Origin: Verpa conica
Lineage: Eukaryota > Ascomycota > Pezizomycetes > Pezizales > Morchellaceae
Direction: 5' to 3'
Length of the DNA stretch: 64,000 bases
Assembly (NCBI GenBank): GCA_033030425.1
Contig: JAUFSD010000009.1
Span: 1,550,001 to 1,614,000 of the forward strand
Shown here: positions 1-11,912 of the stretch, piece after piece
How the letters are laid out: every line of letters begins with the position of its first letter
How positions within the stretch are numbered: position 1 is the stretch's first letter
Position numbers and translations under genes: made by a program
Notes under the pieces: generated by a model
Seen by the model: only the letters and a program-made list of their open reading frames with translations
Told to the model about the DNA's origin: nothing
The model's database searches: none

Positions 1-2
1 GG

Positions 3-84
3 AGAGCAGACTTGATGCAGCGTGAGTAACATTTGTCACGATCGCTTACCTGATTTAACAGATACTGACCCTAAGGATATTTAG
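3..84 (+). CDS. Possible 3' end of an upstream gene (partial)
   Basis: The first bases read as an open frame, followed by a 40-nt intron-like segment (22-61) that starts GTGAGT and ends TTAACAG with a CTGAT branch-like motif. The frame then continues for a few codons to a TAG at 82-84. Splicing joins the frames without a stop and gives a C-terminus reading ...DLMQ/HTDPKDI. The gene would lie mostly upstream of the window. Only about 14 residues are visible, so no function can be assigned, and chance splice-like motifs could produce this pattern. Confidence 0.3.
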
Positions 85-867
85 AGACTACAACGCGGTC
101 GCAAGGTTCACGAACATTACTATGGCGGTCAGGACCGGCAACCAGTTAATTCCTCTGAAGACCAAACGTAACGAGGATATCCCAGATTTTCCCATTCCCG
201 GCCGGGTCGGGTTTGCTCTTTAAAAATTCCCCATTAACCGAAATTTAACCTAATTAACTACACTAGGCCCAACGGCCTGCCGGTTATCCCCCGTTGAGGC
301 GGTTCCTTCACCGAAAATCAGGCCCGAACCCAAATCGCCCCAAGACGAACACTAGTTTTGCTTTCTAGGGTTTAGATGTGCGCTTCCATGGGAAAGCTTT
401 AGGGATACCCTTGATGCATGGTATTTGGCTTAGATATCCTCTGCTGTTGTCAGTGGCGGTAGTATATAAACTAATGATATGGAGACTCCCATATAACCCC
501 CTTTGCTCATCCCCACACAATAGAATATACGTTTATACTATAATATATATTTGAGTAAATATATTAACGCGTAGTTGTCTAGCCAAAAATCGATCAGAAG
601 AGTTCACCTTAATGGAGTACCATTAGGATATATTAATGTTTTCGTTTTGGGCTGTTGGGTTCGTGGGGGTAATTATATTACATAAGCGGCTAGGAAAGAA
701 ATGGCACTACGAAATATAATAATACGATTGATATAGTAATAGTAATAGTAATGCTTCAAGTAAAAATAGAAGGTTTATCTATACCTCAACCATTAACAGC
801 GTCTTACCCCAGCTTAAGTCTCCAAAACACAACAAAATATCTTTCTCTCATAACTTTAATTAACTAT
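85..867. other. Intergenic, no gene seen
   Basis: AT-rich sequence with no convincing coding frame. It holds a short GTAATA-type microsatellite near 735-750 and several TATATA-like stretches. I see no tRNA, transposon end or other structure here. Confidence 0.6.
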
Positions 868-1308
868 CTACTGGATCTTGCGAACCTTAATGGAGCCACT
901 TTGTCGTATAGATATATCTGTGTCATCGACTGCATCATCATTTTTGCGTTTAGTCCCACGTATACTTGGTCCTACATTTGCGTCCGAACAATCACCCACA
1001 CCATCAGAATCACCCTCCGAAGTATCTGACTCATCACTACTATCGGATTCGTTGTCTGCATCATCCGTGTCGCTCGAGTCTGTGAGGATTGCCTCAATCA
1101 AGTCATCCCCATCGTCATTGCCACCATCTTCCGCGCCTCTCCAGTCCCAAAAAGCCACCCACCGGTTACCACTCCCTAGAGTTGCATTCTCAGATATCCG
1201 CTTAGAGTGCCATTCGAACTTCACTTTAAGATACTGTATGGCAAATACCTGTTCGCCTGAAGCCTGGGAAGAATTTTTCTGACTACCCTTAACCCCCCAA
1301 GTGTGTCA
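868..1308 (-). pseudogene. Acidic hypothetical protein fragment
   Basis: A minus-strand frame stays open from about 1308 down to a stop at 868, without an ATG at its upstream end. An internal ATG is at 1224. Reading begins ..QVFAIQYLKVKFEWHSKR, passes a tryptophan-rich part (RWVAFWDWRGAED) and runs into a long Asp/Ser/Glu tract (roughly the middle 60 residues). It ends with a basic patch containing GTKRK, a possible nuclear signal. I do not recognise the family. The upstream end stops where the TPR-CHAT relic on the other strand begins, as if two decayed genes abut. A more decayed relative lies at about 7300-7450. It could be the last exon of a larger gene or a broken copy; the missing start favours the latter. 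Confidence 0.4.
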
Positions 1309-3516
1309 TAACTAAGCGCTCTAAAGAGGTTGTCGCAATAGCACCTACGGGCAGTACGGATCGGGAAAGAGATATAGGCATTCTAGGTAATAGGCTATTC
1401 GAGGGATATCTGAGATTTAAAGGTCCTGGAGACCTTGAGCAGGCAATAAAGTGTATTGAAGTTGCATTGGCAGCATCAACTGACCTGGAATACCGAGCTA
1501 CGTACTCTGCAAGTTTAGGGAACATGTTGATGGAGAGATATTTTCTGTATAGGGACCTACGGGATCTTGATCGAGCAATTGAGTTGGATCAAGAAACACT
1601 ATCGACACTACCTCCTGCAAATAAAATCCGGGCGTCAATCCTCACTTTTTTGGGAGGGAAATTTTTCATGAAGCACGTAGATTATAGCACTCCCGGTAGT
1701 TTAAACCAAGCAATCGAGTGCTCTGAAAAGGCACTGGCACAAACACCGACGGATGACACTAGTCGTCCTATGTTTCTGTGTAATCTAGCCAGCGACCTCC
1801 AGCTAGTGAGGAGTCCACTTCAAGATTATTATCGCATTACACGCCTTTACACCGAAGCATGGTTTTCCCAGACGGCATACCCGAAATCAAGGATTCACAT
1901 AGCAGCTACTGCTACTAAATATTTTATTCAGAGGGAGGCATGGGAGGATGCAAGCATTTTCCTCGTGGGTGCTATTAAAATATTCCCTAAACTCTACTCG
2001 AAATCATTGCAACGGGTTGATCAAGAGTTTCACTGTTCTGACGGATTTATCCGCAAATTGGCAGCAAATGTAATATCGACTTGTTTCCAAGCAGGAGAAG
2101 ATGCTACCCATTGTCTGAAATAATTACTAGAACTTAGCCGGGGAATAATTATGGGTCTCACTACTGACTATAGGAGCAGCTCTTCAGAACTACAAGTGAC
2201 GTACCCAGAAATATTCAAAAGGTTCAACGACCTTCGTATCGAGCTTGATTTCCCCATAGATATACAAACACAAGAAACATCTGAAGCAGCCTACTTGGCA
2301 TCAAATAACCGACGGATAAAGGCAGCCCAGGAAATTGATGAAGTATTAGCCCTGATCCAGAAATTACCAGGCTTTGAGGGATTTCAGCGCAAACCTCGAT
2401 CTGAAGACTTAATTGCAATGGCAAGTGAGGGCTCGATCATTATTGTCAACAGCACAAAACTACGAAGCGATGCAATAATTGTCACACGTACTGGAATAAA
2501 AGGTCTTCCGCTCCCATTTTTTCATTACAAATCAATCAAGGAGCGGCTGGGCGAGATGCCCTACCTGGTTAGTGGCCGGCCATCTACCTACACATGGAGG
2601 AATTCAAGAATGGAGTCCCTTCTTCTCTGGCTTTGGGATACTGCAGTAGGGCCTATCCCAGGAGAATTAGGCCTGCTACAAGCGGCTATAGAAAAATCGC
2701 GCCCCCTACCTCGAATCTGGTGAATCGGTGTGGGATTGCTATCTACAGCACCATTTCACGCCGCCGGTGATCACTCTCGGAATTCAACAAAGAACGCACT
2801 AAACCGAGCAATTTCCTCATATATTCCGACAATCAGAGCACTTTCATACGCCCGTGAGAAAAATCTACAACTACCTAGCAGAAATGACCCCCAGATCCTC
2901 CTTGCTAGCATGCCACAAACTCCTGGCAAGAGAGATCTCAAGAACGCACCAAAGGAGGTTGGGAGGATTGCGGAAATTGTAGAAGGGATGGCCAACATAA
3001 CTCGACTAGGCAGCCCAAGCACAGAAAAAGTCCTTAAAGAACTTCCCTCACACCATTTTGTCCATTTTGCCTGCCACGGTCTGTCAGACGCTAAAAATCC
3101 CTCAGGAAGTCCGTAAGAACGATGGGTCAGGGCCCGGAAAAGTCGATAAGTTGACGGTTGAAATGGTATCAAATACCAACATCAAACATGCTCAGATAGC
3201 ATATCTCTCGGCCTGCTGTACAGCGCAGAATTCTTCTGAAGACCTAGCGAACGAATCAATCTACATCGCCAGCGGTTTTCAACTTGCAGGCTTCAGCCAT
3301 GTGCTAGCTACACAGTGGTTCTCAGAAGACGATGCCTGCCTTCAAGTATCAAATGACTTCTATAGCCTTTCGTTCAAGGGTAAGGCTAAAGCTAGCCAAA
3401 CTGATATAAGTCATCGGGTATTCAGTGCTTCCTTTGATCGGGCCGTCAAGAGATTACGGAACGAAAACCGGAGAGAGCCTATTAAGTGGGCACCGTTTAT
3501 TCACACTGGTGCTTAA
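1293..3516 (+). pseudogene. TPR-CHAT protease-like gene, disrupted
   Basis: The plus strand encodes TPR-like helices (about 1350-2120), e.g. GDLEQAIKCIEVALAAS, then a CHAT domain, the caspase-like peptidase module common in fungal and bacterial TPR proteins. The catalytic His motif HFACHG (about 3060-3080) and Cys motif YLSACCTAQ (about 3205-3230) are both visible, as is the C-terminal Pro-Phe ending. The reading frame is broken. There is an in-frame TAA at 2121-2123 before LLELSRGII. A TGA at 2721-2723 stands where CHAT proteins usually have Trp after PRIW. A +1 frameshift lies between the two catalytic motifs near 3105-3117. No ATG lies in the open frame, which begins at 1293. I see no intron that would bypass the lesions. 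The TGG-to-TGA and probable CAR-to-TAR changes fit C:G-to-T:A mutation. Confidence 0.8.
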
Positions 3517-6500
3517 GATGGTGGTGAATCATTTTATTACTCAGTTCCTATGGTCATATATTTCCTTGGTTTATTTGTTGATTTTATGCTTTGTTTACGT
3601 TTTGACCTAAAACAGGCACTCTTTACACCTCTTTTGTCAGCTTGATTTCATATTCTTGTTGAATTTAATCTTTCCTACCCATTCTATATACTATTCCTTT
3701 GTTACCTGTCTCATTACTCTTTCTATGGGTCTATATGCCCCACTCGTCTTATTGCCATTCTAACGCTGTTTCATTTGTAACTTTTTGTTTTACCCGATAT
3801 CGTCATTTTATTTTTACTGCCTTACATATTCCTGATACCTTAAACCAACCCCCTCCTCTACTCCTCAAGTCAATCATACCTATTGAGGCCTTAGGCCCCT
3901 AGAGTCTAAGGCTATACTGTGAGAGTCAGATTATAAGGCCTTGTTTGTCACCCCCCACCCCACACTTTACACTACCAAAAACCCCGCTAGCCCCTACTAT
4001 CAGCTAGTTTTCTGCGCTCCCCCTCTACTTTTGGTGTCAATGATCCCGGCACATACAAAATACCCCAAGCAGAACCTAAACTTATTTGGATATTTCAACC
4101 CTCCCCTCTTAATTAGCAATATCGGCCTACAATTTATTCCCCGGACCCATATACATACCCGGTAACTACAATACTTGGAAGTTACGCCAACCGTTTACCG
4201 ATTACTATTCAATTATTATTTCCCGAGTTTATACCTCGATTTTACCACTCCCACCGGGGAAGGTACTTCACTCGGTACTAGAACCAGGGTCGAGCATCGC
4301 CTCACCTGGTAAAACCCCTTCTAGCGGACGTCGTCTCGAGCCCTTTATACTCCACTGATCCAGGTCTTGGCGAATAATCTAGCCTGTTTCAGCTCACTAT
4401 ATCCCCCAAAACTAGAATTTCCACCGCCTTCGGACGGAAATAAACACCTGCGTTCACTATTCATAGCGAATACGGGTGCCGGTGCAAGTCTATCGACAGA
4501 TAGCGGTATCATAGTCAAAATTCCATTGTATGACACTGCCACTTGTCGGTAGGCTTACCCCGGCATCCGTATACAATACTCGAGGGGGGGACAAATTTCA
4601 CCACTTCTCTCGGCCCTTGCGAACCACCAAAACCAAATACATCTATGGCTAAACTACAGCTTATCCGGTGGTGCAATTGTAAAACTTGGCGATAATTAGA
4701 AGTCTGCGGGATAGCAACGCATCTTTTCCGAGAATAGTATCGGCGGGCTTGTGTTCAACAATGGTAAGCTTTGGCACTAGGACCACATATATATCTTTCG
4801 GGGGGAGGCCTAGAGCTACGTAGAGGAAGAAAGCAAATGGCTATTACAACAACTGGGAATGAGTTCTAACTGGGTGTTAAATGCATTTAGGTACCTTACA
4901 ACCACTATTACCAATATCATATTGGAGGGATAGAGTCACCGGGGTGCGAGTAATTTCTGACTAGAACTCGTATCAAAAGGATACTGGCGGAGAAGATAGA
5001 AGAGTTAAGAGTGAGGTTATATGCGTATATTGGAATATTTTTGATGTAGCCGGGATAGCTAGGAATTAGCGGAGTGGTTTGATAAAAGGACGAATGGTCA
5101 GAGGCAGGAGGAGAGGATGGGGAATTTGACTACGGTTTTGAGCGGGGTTCGAGGGATGAAATTTTCTTTATGGGTTAGCAGCTTCTTTTTTTTTTTTGGA
5201 AGGATTTTGGTATGATGTGCTGGGATGTGGTTCTCTTGGTTACTATTACTATAGATTGGCTACTTTCTTATACTGTGGGGAGGGCGACCCCTATAGTTAC
5301 TATTTCCTTATTTGTAGTAGCTTTCTTGGAGTATTATTCAACAAGATCTAGATATATCTTTACCTTAGATTTACTGGGCGGTACTACTATATCTATAAGC
5401 TATAGGTGGCGGTTTACAAATCTCTTTCCCCTATGCACGTACTACAGAAACCACCAACCTAAGCCACACTATCTACGCCACACAGCACCAGCCACAGTTT
5501 ATCTATAGATGGGATGCCTAATGTTCAGTGATGTCTAGCCTGAGCCTCCCCCCAGCCCCTACCATAGTACCACAACAAGTACCTTATTATGCTGCGCTGG
5601 GGTGACGGGAGTTACTTAATCACTACTAGAAATTCTTTTACCACGCTCGAGTCATTGAACTCTCTTACGGAAGGCCCATCCCAAGGTATGTACCCGCTAC
5701 CACCTACATCTGTAAACAGGCGCACAACTTATACCCCTCATTCGGATCATATAGGATCTCGCGAAAGCGACCGACTGGAAAGAGTATCCATGGATTCCAT
5801 TCACCCATAAAATACTCAAGTCTTGGATAGGTTTTGAAATCTACAAAGCCTCTACGGCATATCTCATGGTTCCAATCGGTATAACAAAAAACATCCTTCT
5901 GAATTCTTTCAGTCACGTCAAGGCTTAGAATGATATGCCATTCATCAATGCAGAACCTTCCTCAATCTTTATTTCCAACAGATACTTACCTACAAGCTGG
6001 CCCCGAAGTAGCCATGTCATCAACTCTACTCCCATAGTCGGTATTGGCAACTGTCCAGGCCCTACAGCTACCCTAGGACGGCTGTTGTGGTCCGTCCGGG
6101 GCTAGAATTCCTCCGGAATATAGGGCATATAGGTACCCCGTCAAGGAATCCTTTACTATTTCTCGAGAGGTCACACAATACAATATCAACTATAGCTCCA
6201 CATATAAGCACCTAAAATTAGCTCTTGGCTAGTTGAGGCATTACTATAAACCCTAACCCACAGGTCCTTGGCACCCCGCAGGTGACTACGGACTACCCTG
6301 TTGTCTTCACTGTCAATGATAGTTTGGGGGACGTTCTGCGTCGCATTGATTGATTGAAGGTGCTGCGCTTCGCTTGGAGATTCTGCACGTATCTGTTGGG
6401 CTGTGATGTCCCTTGAATATGCCCGGCAAACCGTCATAATTAGGTTGAGGTCACGCTGTAGTGTGAGAATAGATTGTTAGTAGAATTAACTTTGTAGATG

Positions 6501-7299
6501 TCTTTCTAATAGCTTAACCCTCTAGCTTAGCCTAGCCATAAATAAAGGAAACAGACAAATTCCGTGATTTACTATTGCCAAAAAAAAGCTCGCACTGTGG
6601 GCTGTTTTCGTCGTTCTAATTGACCGACAACAATCTAAGAGGAGAGGATGATGCCTTGATTGAGTGATACCCTATGAAGCTATGTATACATATGTAGAGC
6701 GCAGCTAGTGACATTACGAGCCTCAGACTGGTTGACTACGCCACAACACACTACTCCACACAATCAATCTAGAATGTTCGGAAGCCAGAATTGGGGCTCT
6801 TAGGACTTGACGTTAGTTTTCTATGGAGGAGTTTGTCAGTTAGCCATCTAGAGAATCATTTGGTTTTGTATCATAACGGGTATGTGAAGATGGCAAGAGA
6901 TGAGTAACACTATCATTAGTGAGGCTAGTAGAGGGTTTATAATAGTTCTCCATCAATGGAACTTCATAGCTCAGCTTGAATTCATCCTACCTATGCCAAA
7001 GCGCTTCACAAAAATAGAGAAGAGTGATGTGTTCCATGAGCCCCCCGCAGATCTATTCCTGGGGTAGTGATAACCTTCAAGTCCTATCGGCTGAGCTGCC
7101 TTCCAGTCGCTCTAGCTTAATTGCCCCCGGAGCCCCAAGGGCATTTTTTGAACTATTTTTAGGTGAAGAGCCACAGGAACTCGGGCTGAGGTCTCAGCTT
7201 GCTTCTTGGCTGTCAATTTATAACCTCTATCTTAATCCAACTTTCCTCTTCATTAATCCCTTTATTTCATTGATACTCTCATAGCTTTCTAAATTATCC
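3517..7299. other. Long intergenic tract of decayed sequence
   Basis: No intact gene is visible in this 3.8-kb stretch. The segment 3600-4200 is strikingly C/T-rich on the plus strand. Open frames exist around 4345-4552 and 5212-5508, but their translations have no family signature that I recognise. A short TGAGASLS string near 4470 is faintly reminiscent of a retroviral-type aspartic protease, but too weak to call. A poly-T run sits near 5185-5197. It is probably old mobile-element debris. Confidence 0.55.
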
Positions 7300-7839
7300 A
7301 TCATACTCGAGGGCCCTTCTAGCGGGCTATCTGGCTCTTCACTGTTGTCTGATTCGCCACCTACGTCATCCGGGTCTGAGAACTACCTCTATAAAGTCAT
7401 TCCCGTCGTCACTACTACCGTCTTTTTATAAATAGTAGGTATCGTAGCAAAAGCATCCACTCCTAAATACAGCTCAAGCAAATTTCGAGCCCCATAGGCA
7501 TCAAATTCTCGAGATTTTGCGTGCACGCGGGGTAGAGGAAAGTCTGTTGACACCTGGCCGTGGTGGCGCAGATTTTGTTTTACATTGAGCATGAAATAGC
7601 CAATAATTGTGCGTGAGAACCGGTGCCACCACTGCCACCATCATCAGACTCTCTCGCCTCCAGTGGTGTCTGGGTAATTCCCGGAATCGAAACAGAACTC
7701 CTCCAAACGGAACGCTGCAAACGGAATCGCCAACCTCAACCACAATACCATAACAACTAAATACCATATTGCGTTGCGCTGGGAGCTCCGATAAGACTGT
7801 AAAAAATTTACGCGCCCAGGCCGTCGAATCTCCTTCATC
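7300..7839 (-). pseudogene. Decayed relative of the acidic-protein fragment at 0.9-1.3 kb
   Basis: On the minus strand, 7330-7430 encodes a short Asp/Glu/Ser-rich string including DDGNDFIEVV. At DNA level it resembles the acidic tract near 1050-1130, sharing an ordered series of GATTCG, TCATCC and GTCGTCA-like words. Frames are broken by stops and shifts, and adjacent minus-strand frames (7389-7592, 7501-7860) do not join into a sensible protein. It looks like a second, older copy of the same unknown gene. A pairwise DNA alignment of the two intervals would settle the relationship. Confidence 0.3.
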
Positions 7840-9958
7840 ATGGCTACCCAACGACCTCACACCGCCAACGGTGTTTATAGGGAATCACTGCAAATGCTCG
7901 CCCCACAAGATACAGAGTATTCTCCGGCCCCGCATCTCGTTTCTGGGACATTGACAAGTGCTACAGACCTTGTTTTCTACTATAAGGGTTGGCCTAAATC
8001 TTTCCTACAACTAGCAATTAGAATTGCATATTTACATTCCCCAGTTCCTATCCGTTACTCACACATCCTGGAAATAGATAGATAGTTGCTTACCCTACTC
8101 TACTTATCTCTAGACTTCTACGAAAGCCTCAAATACATCCACTATGCGCCGGAGCTCGTCTTCGAACGACTGGTTTCCAATGTAAGTGGGCCTTCCTCAC
8201 TTCCATATCTACCGTTACAGGTCTTACTATGCATAGATGTTGCTAACGCAGTCTACCCACCATTAGCTAAATACCTCAGCCGAAACCGCACTTGCACAGC
8301 GTAGAAACACTGATCAGACACCCAACGATAAAGTTCTTCAAGATCTAGCGGGATTAAAATCAGCTGTATCAAAGCTAGCCACTTCACTCGAGAAACCCGG
8401 CGATGACAGGAGAGCTAGCGAACCGGTATACTATGATTTCAAGTCGGATCTCCAGTCATCCATTGAGATGCTCAAGTCACAGATGGCGGAAGTAACAACA
8501 GCGTTCTCCCTTCAGATGGAGCAGATAGCACGAGGAAAGGACGATAAGGACTTACAGACCTTGATCAGCCAGCTTGAGGGGGGCCTCGATGAAGCAAGGT
8601 CGGCACTTTCGATCCAGGTTGACCTGACTGCCCAAGAAACAGACGCAAAAGAGAAGCTACAGATATCAAACGATAAGCTCAAGCGAGAGCTAGAAGAGGC
8701 GAACTTGGCTCTTTCCCGCAAGAAAGATGACTACGAACGCGAACACCGTGAGAACGAAGGGCGCAGATGGTCAATTGTTAGGCTTCACTCTACCATATGC
8801 AGCCTCGAGGCGGACCTAGCGGACAGAAAGTCATCTACGCTAGCTCAGAAAGAGAAAACTACCCGAGAGAACAACGAGAAAAAGGAACTCCAGTTATATA
8901 TCGATCGAGTCAACTCGGAGCTAACGGAAACGAAATCTAAACTCTCGAAGCAGCTTACGCTCATCAACGAAGAAAGGGCTGAGAGGGATAAGCTCCAGTT
9001 GTCCGGTGACCGGCTTAAGAGCAAGCTAGCGGAAACACAACTAGCCCTTGAGCTCCAGGTTGAGCGTACGAATAAAGAAGCGTACGCAAAGGTAGAACTT
9101 GAATCGAAACTTAAATCAACACTAGAATCCTACAGGCTTCTACTGGACGCCCAAGAGGCCAAGACGGTCAAGCGGGCTATCGGAGCCGTTTGCACATGTA
9201 GGTCAGTACAGCACTCTTCGGGCACCCTCATCAAGAACGTTACGTTCGCGGAGGATTATCCTATGCAGATCAAGTTAGCATCGGGATTCTCCTCATTACA
9301 CATTTCGGGGGAATCCTACCTCTACATGTGTCTCTCCATAAACTCATACCGGAACGATGGCTGCCAGATCGGGTTCTGTGTAATGGGTGAAGCGATTTTT
9401 CGCGGTGCTAGCTTCTCATGGCTGGAGATACTTCCTACCGACCCAGACTTCCAATGTGGGAGTTGCACGTTGACAGGGGGCTATTCAAGTGACGATCATC
9501 ACCAACTTATTGTACTCCGACGCTGTTACAGAAGCCCCCCTAAGGTGGTGGTCTGGTTTTCAGGGATAGCAGGCAATTTTTCAAAGCCTGGGCAACTACA
9601 TACTTATGCTACTGGTATAGGTATGGATAGCTTTACCGTCAACGTTGACGGCTTGCAGGATCCGCAGTGTGCTGTCGTTGTGTCGTGGTATGTTTATGCA
9701 GCGGATATGCCGGGGGTCTATAGCGGTAGTATCGAGGCATCAGGGCTGTCTCAGCGATTCGATGGATTTACGGGGTTTCCGGATGGTATCTTCGCAAATA
9801 CCCCTCGCGTCGTTGCAGGAATGAATAAATTCCAAATATATGAGCCGTATAGTATAGATGCATCAGTGGAAACGTCAGAGGTCACCGCTGCGGGAATGGA
9901 GTGGTCGTTTGGAGGGAAGGTTGATGGTGTACAGGCATCGTTTATTGCGCTTGAATAG
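7840..9958 (+). CDS. Coiled-coil protein with C-terminal H-type-lectin-like domains
   Basis: The solid part is the last exon, open from about 8267 to the TAG at 9956-9958. It starts with about 280 residues of charged heptad-rich sequence (KLQISNDKLKRELEEANLAL, DKLQLSGDRLKSKLAET), a long coiled coil. About 190 C-terminal residues follow that resemble H-type lectin repeats: RSPPKVVVWFSGIAG, then VVVSWYVYAADMPGVYSGSI, then a second beta-rich unit PRVVAGMNKFQIY. In known proteins H-type lectins are small sugar-binding beta-sandwiches (discoidins, snail agglutinins). No signal peptide is seen. An intron at 8182-8266 (GTAAGT..CATTAG, phase 0) joins an upstream frame reading SLKYIHYAPELVFERLVSN. That frame runs back to the ATG at 7840 but holds a TAG at 8083-8085, so another intron (perhaps ending TCTCTAG near 8113) is needed. 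The 5' structure is uncertain; the core is firm. Confidence 0.7.
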
Positions 9959-10406
9959 GGGTGGGAGCTATTGTTTTTTTGGTTATATTTTTTTGTTGTA
10001 TGGGCACGGTATTTGTAGTGTTTGTTTAGTGTTATGACTCGGAAACTTATTAAAAGCTTGGGGGCTGAATGGTTAAGCTGTGGGACTAAATGTATGAGAA
10101 TTCTATTTCCCTAGTGTTTATTCACGGCTCACCTGCTGTCTATTTTGGGTGCTGTTTTTATGTTATTGGATCATTATGTTGTTACGAAAGACTATGAATG
10201 GCTTTATTTATACACGGCTAAGTTGGCAGTGAACCAAAGCCTGCCGAGGGGGTTAATTGAAGAAGGTACATTTATCTTAATACTTTGGGGATAAGATAGT
10301 CGCCGAGTGTTTTGGCTTGTCATAAACTGGTAAACAGCTCTAACCTTCAGCCATCGTCATCTTCCACCTCGAAATCTTGATACCCTTATCACCAATAACC
10401 ACATAA
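9959..10406. other. Intergenic / 3' and 5' flanks
   Basis: This T-rich sequence directly follows the lectin-like gene and probably serves as its 3' UTR and polyadenylation region. C/T-rich sequence precedes the next ATG at 10407, consistent with a promoter. No other feature is seen. Confidence 0.6.
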
Positions 10407-11912
10407 ATGCTATCTGAAGAGACCCCCCAGAAGCCAAAGGAGGGGCCATCTCTTCCTTCTAATAGCAGTGACCCTCTAGCGAAGGAATCACCAGCTGCTG
10501 TTGAACATAGGCCCCATAAACGTCGTCGTGGGAACCTCCTTCGGAATACTCATGAAACTCTCTCTGCTCCAGACCTTATCAATATTCTTGATGAATCCAT
10601 TGCTTCCCAACAATCTAATGAACTTGTGGTCCTTCATCTTATCGCCAATTACAAGTTTTGTCTAAACGAGCTTTTTACGAAACTTACGGGTATGCCTCTT
10701 GGAATCCAGACCACATATCTACTGTCTCCTTGCTGACAGTGAGGTCCAATTCTAGAACGTGGGATTTATGTTTCTTTCGACAGTACTACCTATGTTAATA
10801 TTTCCCCAATTGTTGGTCTCGATCCAGATCAAAGCCTTCGTGACGCTACGACTTTCAAGCTTCAACGTGCCCGTATTCCTGCCCCGCTATTTTAGGATAT
10901 TATTGGGGATCTCCACACAGCCCTCAATCAGTACGGTCCACAGAAAGACCACCGGAATATGGAAGCAACATCATGTTTCATCGCACCAGTGGGTTCTCGG
11001 TGATTCCCTGTATATATGGTTACTATTTAATTAACAAATCATCTACCGCAGCTTATGGACCGGATTGTTGCTCAGTTTAATCTGCTCATTGTTAATTCAC
11101 TAGAGAACCCTGTGCCTGGATACGTTGCAAGGGAGGGCTGGATTGAGCACCAATTCAAAGTATTCGGTGCCATCGTTGTTCTCTTTATCCAAGTAGACCT
11201 AAAGACCAACTCCAAGACCGAGCGGCTGAACACCATTGCGCAAGTTATTGTAGAGGCCGATATTATATTCCTCCAGCCTTCTTGAATTTGCACTTCAACT
11301 AACGCATATTCTAGTCTGCGACTTTATGAACTCAAAAGTGAGCTTCACCTCCCCAATTCAAATGATTCTCTACGACGGCACCTCGTTCGAGTTTTTCGCA
11401 TTTGATGGGACTACCCGCCCTCCGAGGTTTTCTCGCGGTACTATTCACTAGACCGATTTGCCAACTGTTTACAGACTCGCCATCCCTGATTTTAAAGAGT
11501 CTCTACCGGCTGAGTTCATAAACACCCTACGACCAATCTGCGAGATCATGCATTCGATTTTCATCCGTGGTTATATAGCCGGGTTGAAAGCGTGCCATTG
11601 CCGCCGCTTATTGCATAGAGTGGTGGGGGGTGGGGAGCCGCAAGAAAATACGACTGTCCTGTTGGAGGCGGAACTTCTTGCGGAGGAGTCATTGAAGAAG
11701 TACTTGAAGGCTGCTGAGATAGCGGATACTGGTCATATAGTGATTGCAAATGAGCTAACCACTGAGGCGTCTAAAGAATTGAAGGAGAGGTATGTGTATG
11801 TTATATTTTAAACTTGCTGAAGCTGACTGTTTTTAGTCTTGTGACAGTGCCGCCACCGTACCGTGGGGAGTATGATCTCTTGGGAGGGTGGAGTAATGCG
11901 CTTTATAGGTAG
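10407..11912 (+). pseudogene. Broken copy of a lineage-restricted family (KRRRGN.. / ILDESIASQ..)
   Basis: It starts MLSEETPQKPKEGPSLP, with a basic KRRRGNLLRNTHE patch, then LINILDESIASQ. Two shifts follow near 10700-10755 and an in-frame TAG lies at 10893-10895 (..APLF*DIIGDLHTALNQYG). An intron at 10989-11051 (GTGGGT..CCGCAG, phase 0) joins to LMDRIVAQFNLLIVNSLENP and a beta-strand-rich segment AFG-like ..VVLFIQVDLK. After an intron ending ACGCATATTCTAG comes YDGTSFEFFAFDGT, a TAG at 11449-11451, then FINTLRPICEIM. A last intron (GTATGT..GTTTTTAG, about 11791-11837) leads to PPPYRGEYDLLGGW and a TAG at 11910-11912. Splice sites survive while the reading frame does not, which marks a recent pseudogene. 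Function unknown. The middle segment has a layout like PD-(D/E)XK nucleases, but the expected E-x-K reads Q-V-D, so this is speculation. Confidence 0.65.

Noticed and set aside
4367..4552. TGAGASLS string as a retrotransposon aspartic protease
   Set aside because: The catalytic Asp is absent (NTGA) and no reverse transcriptase, integrase or LTR is recognisable nearby.
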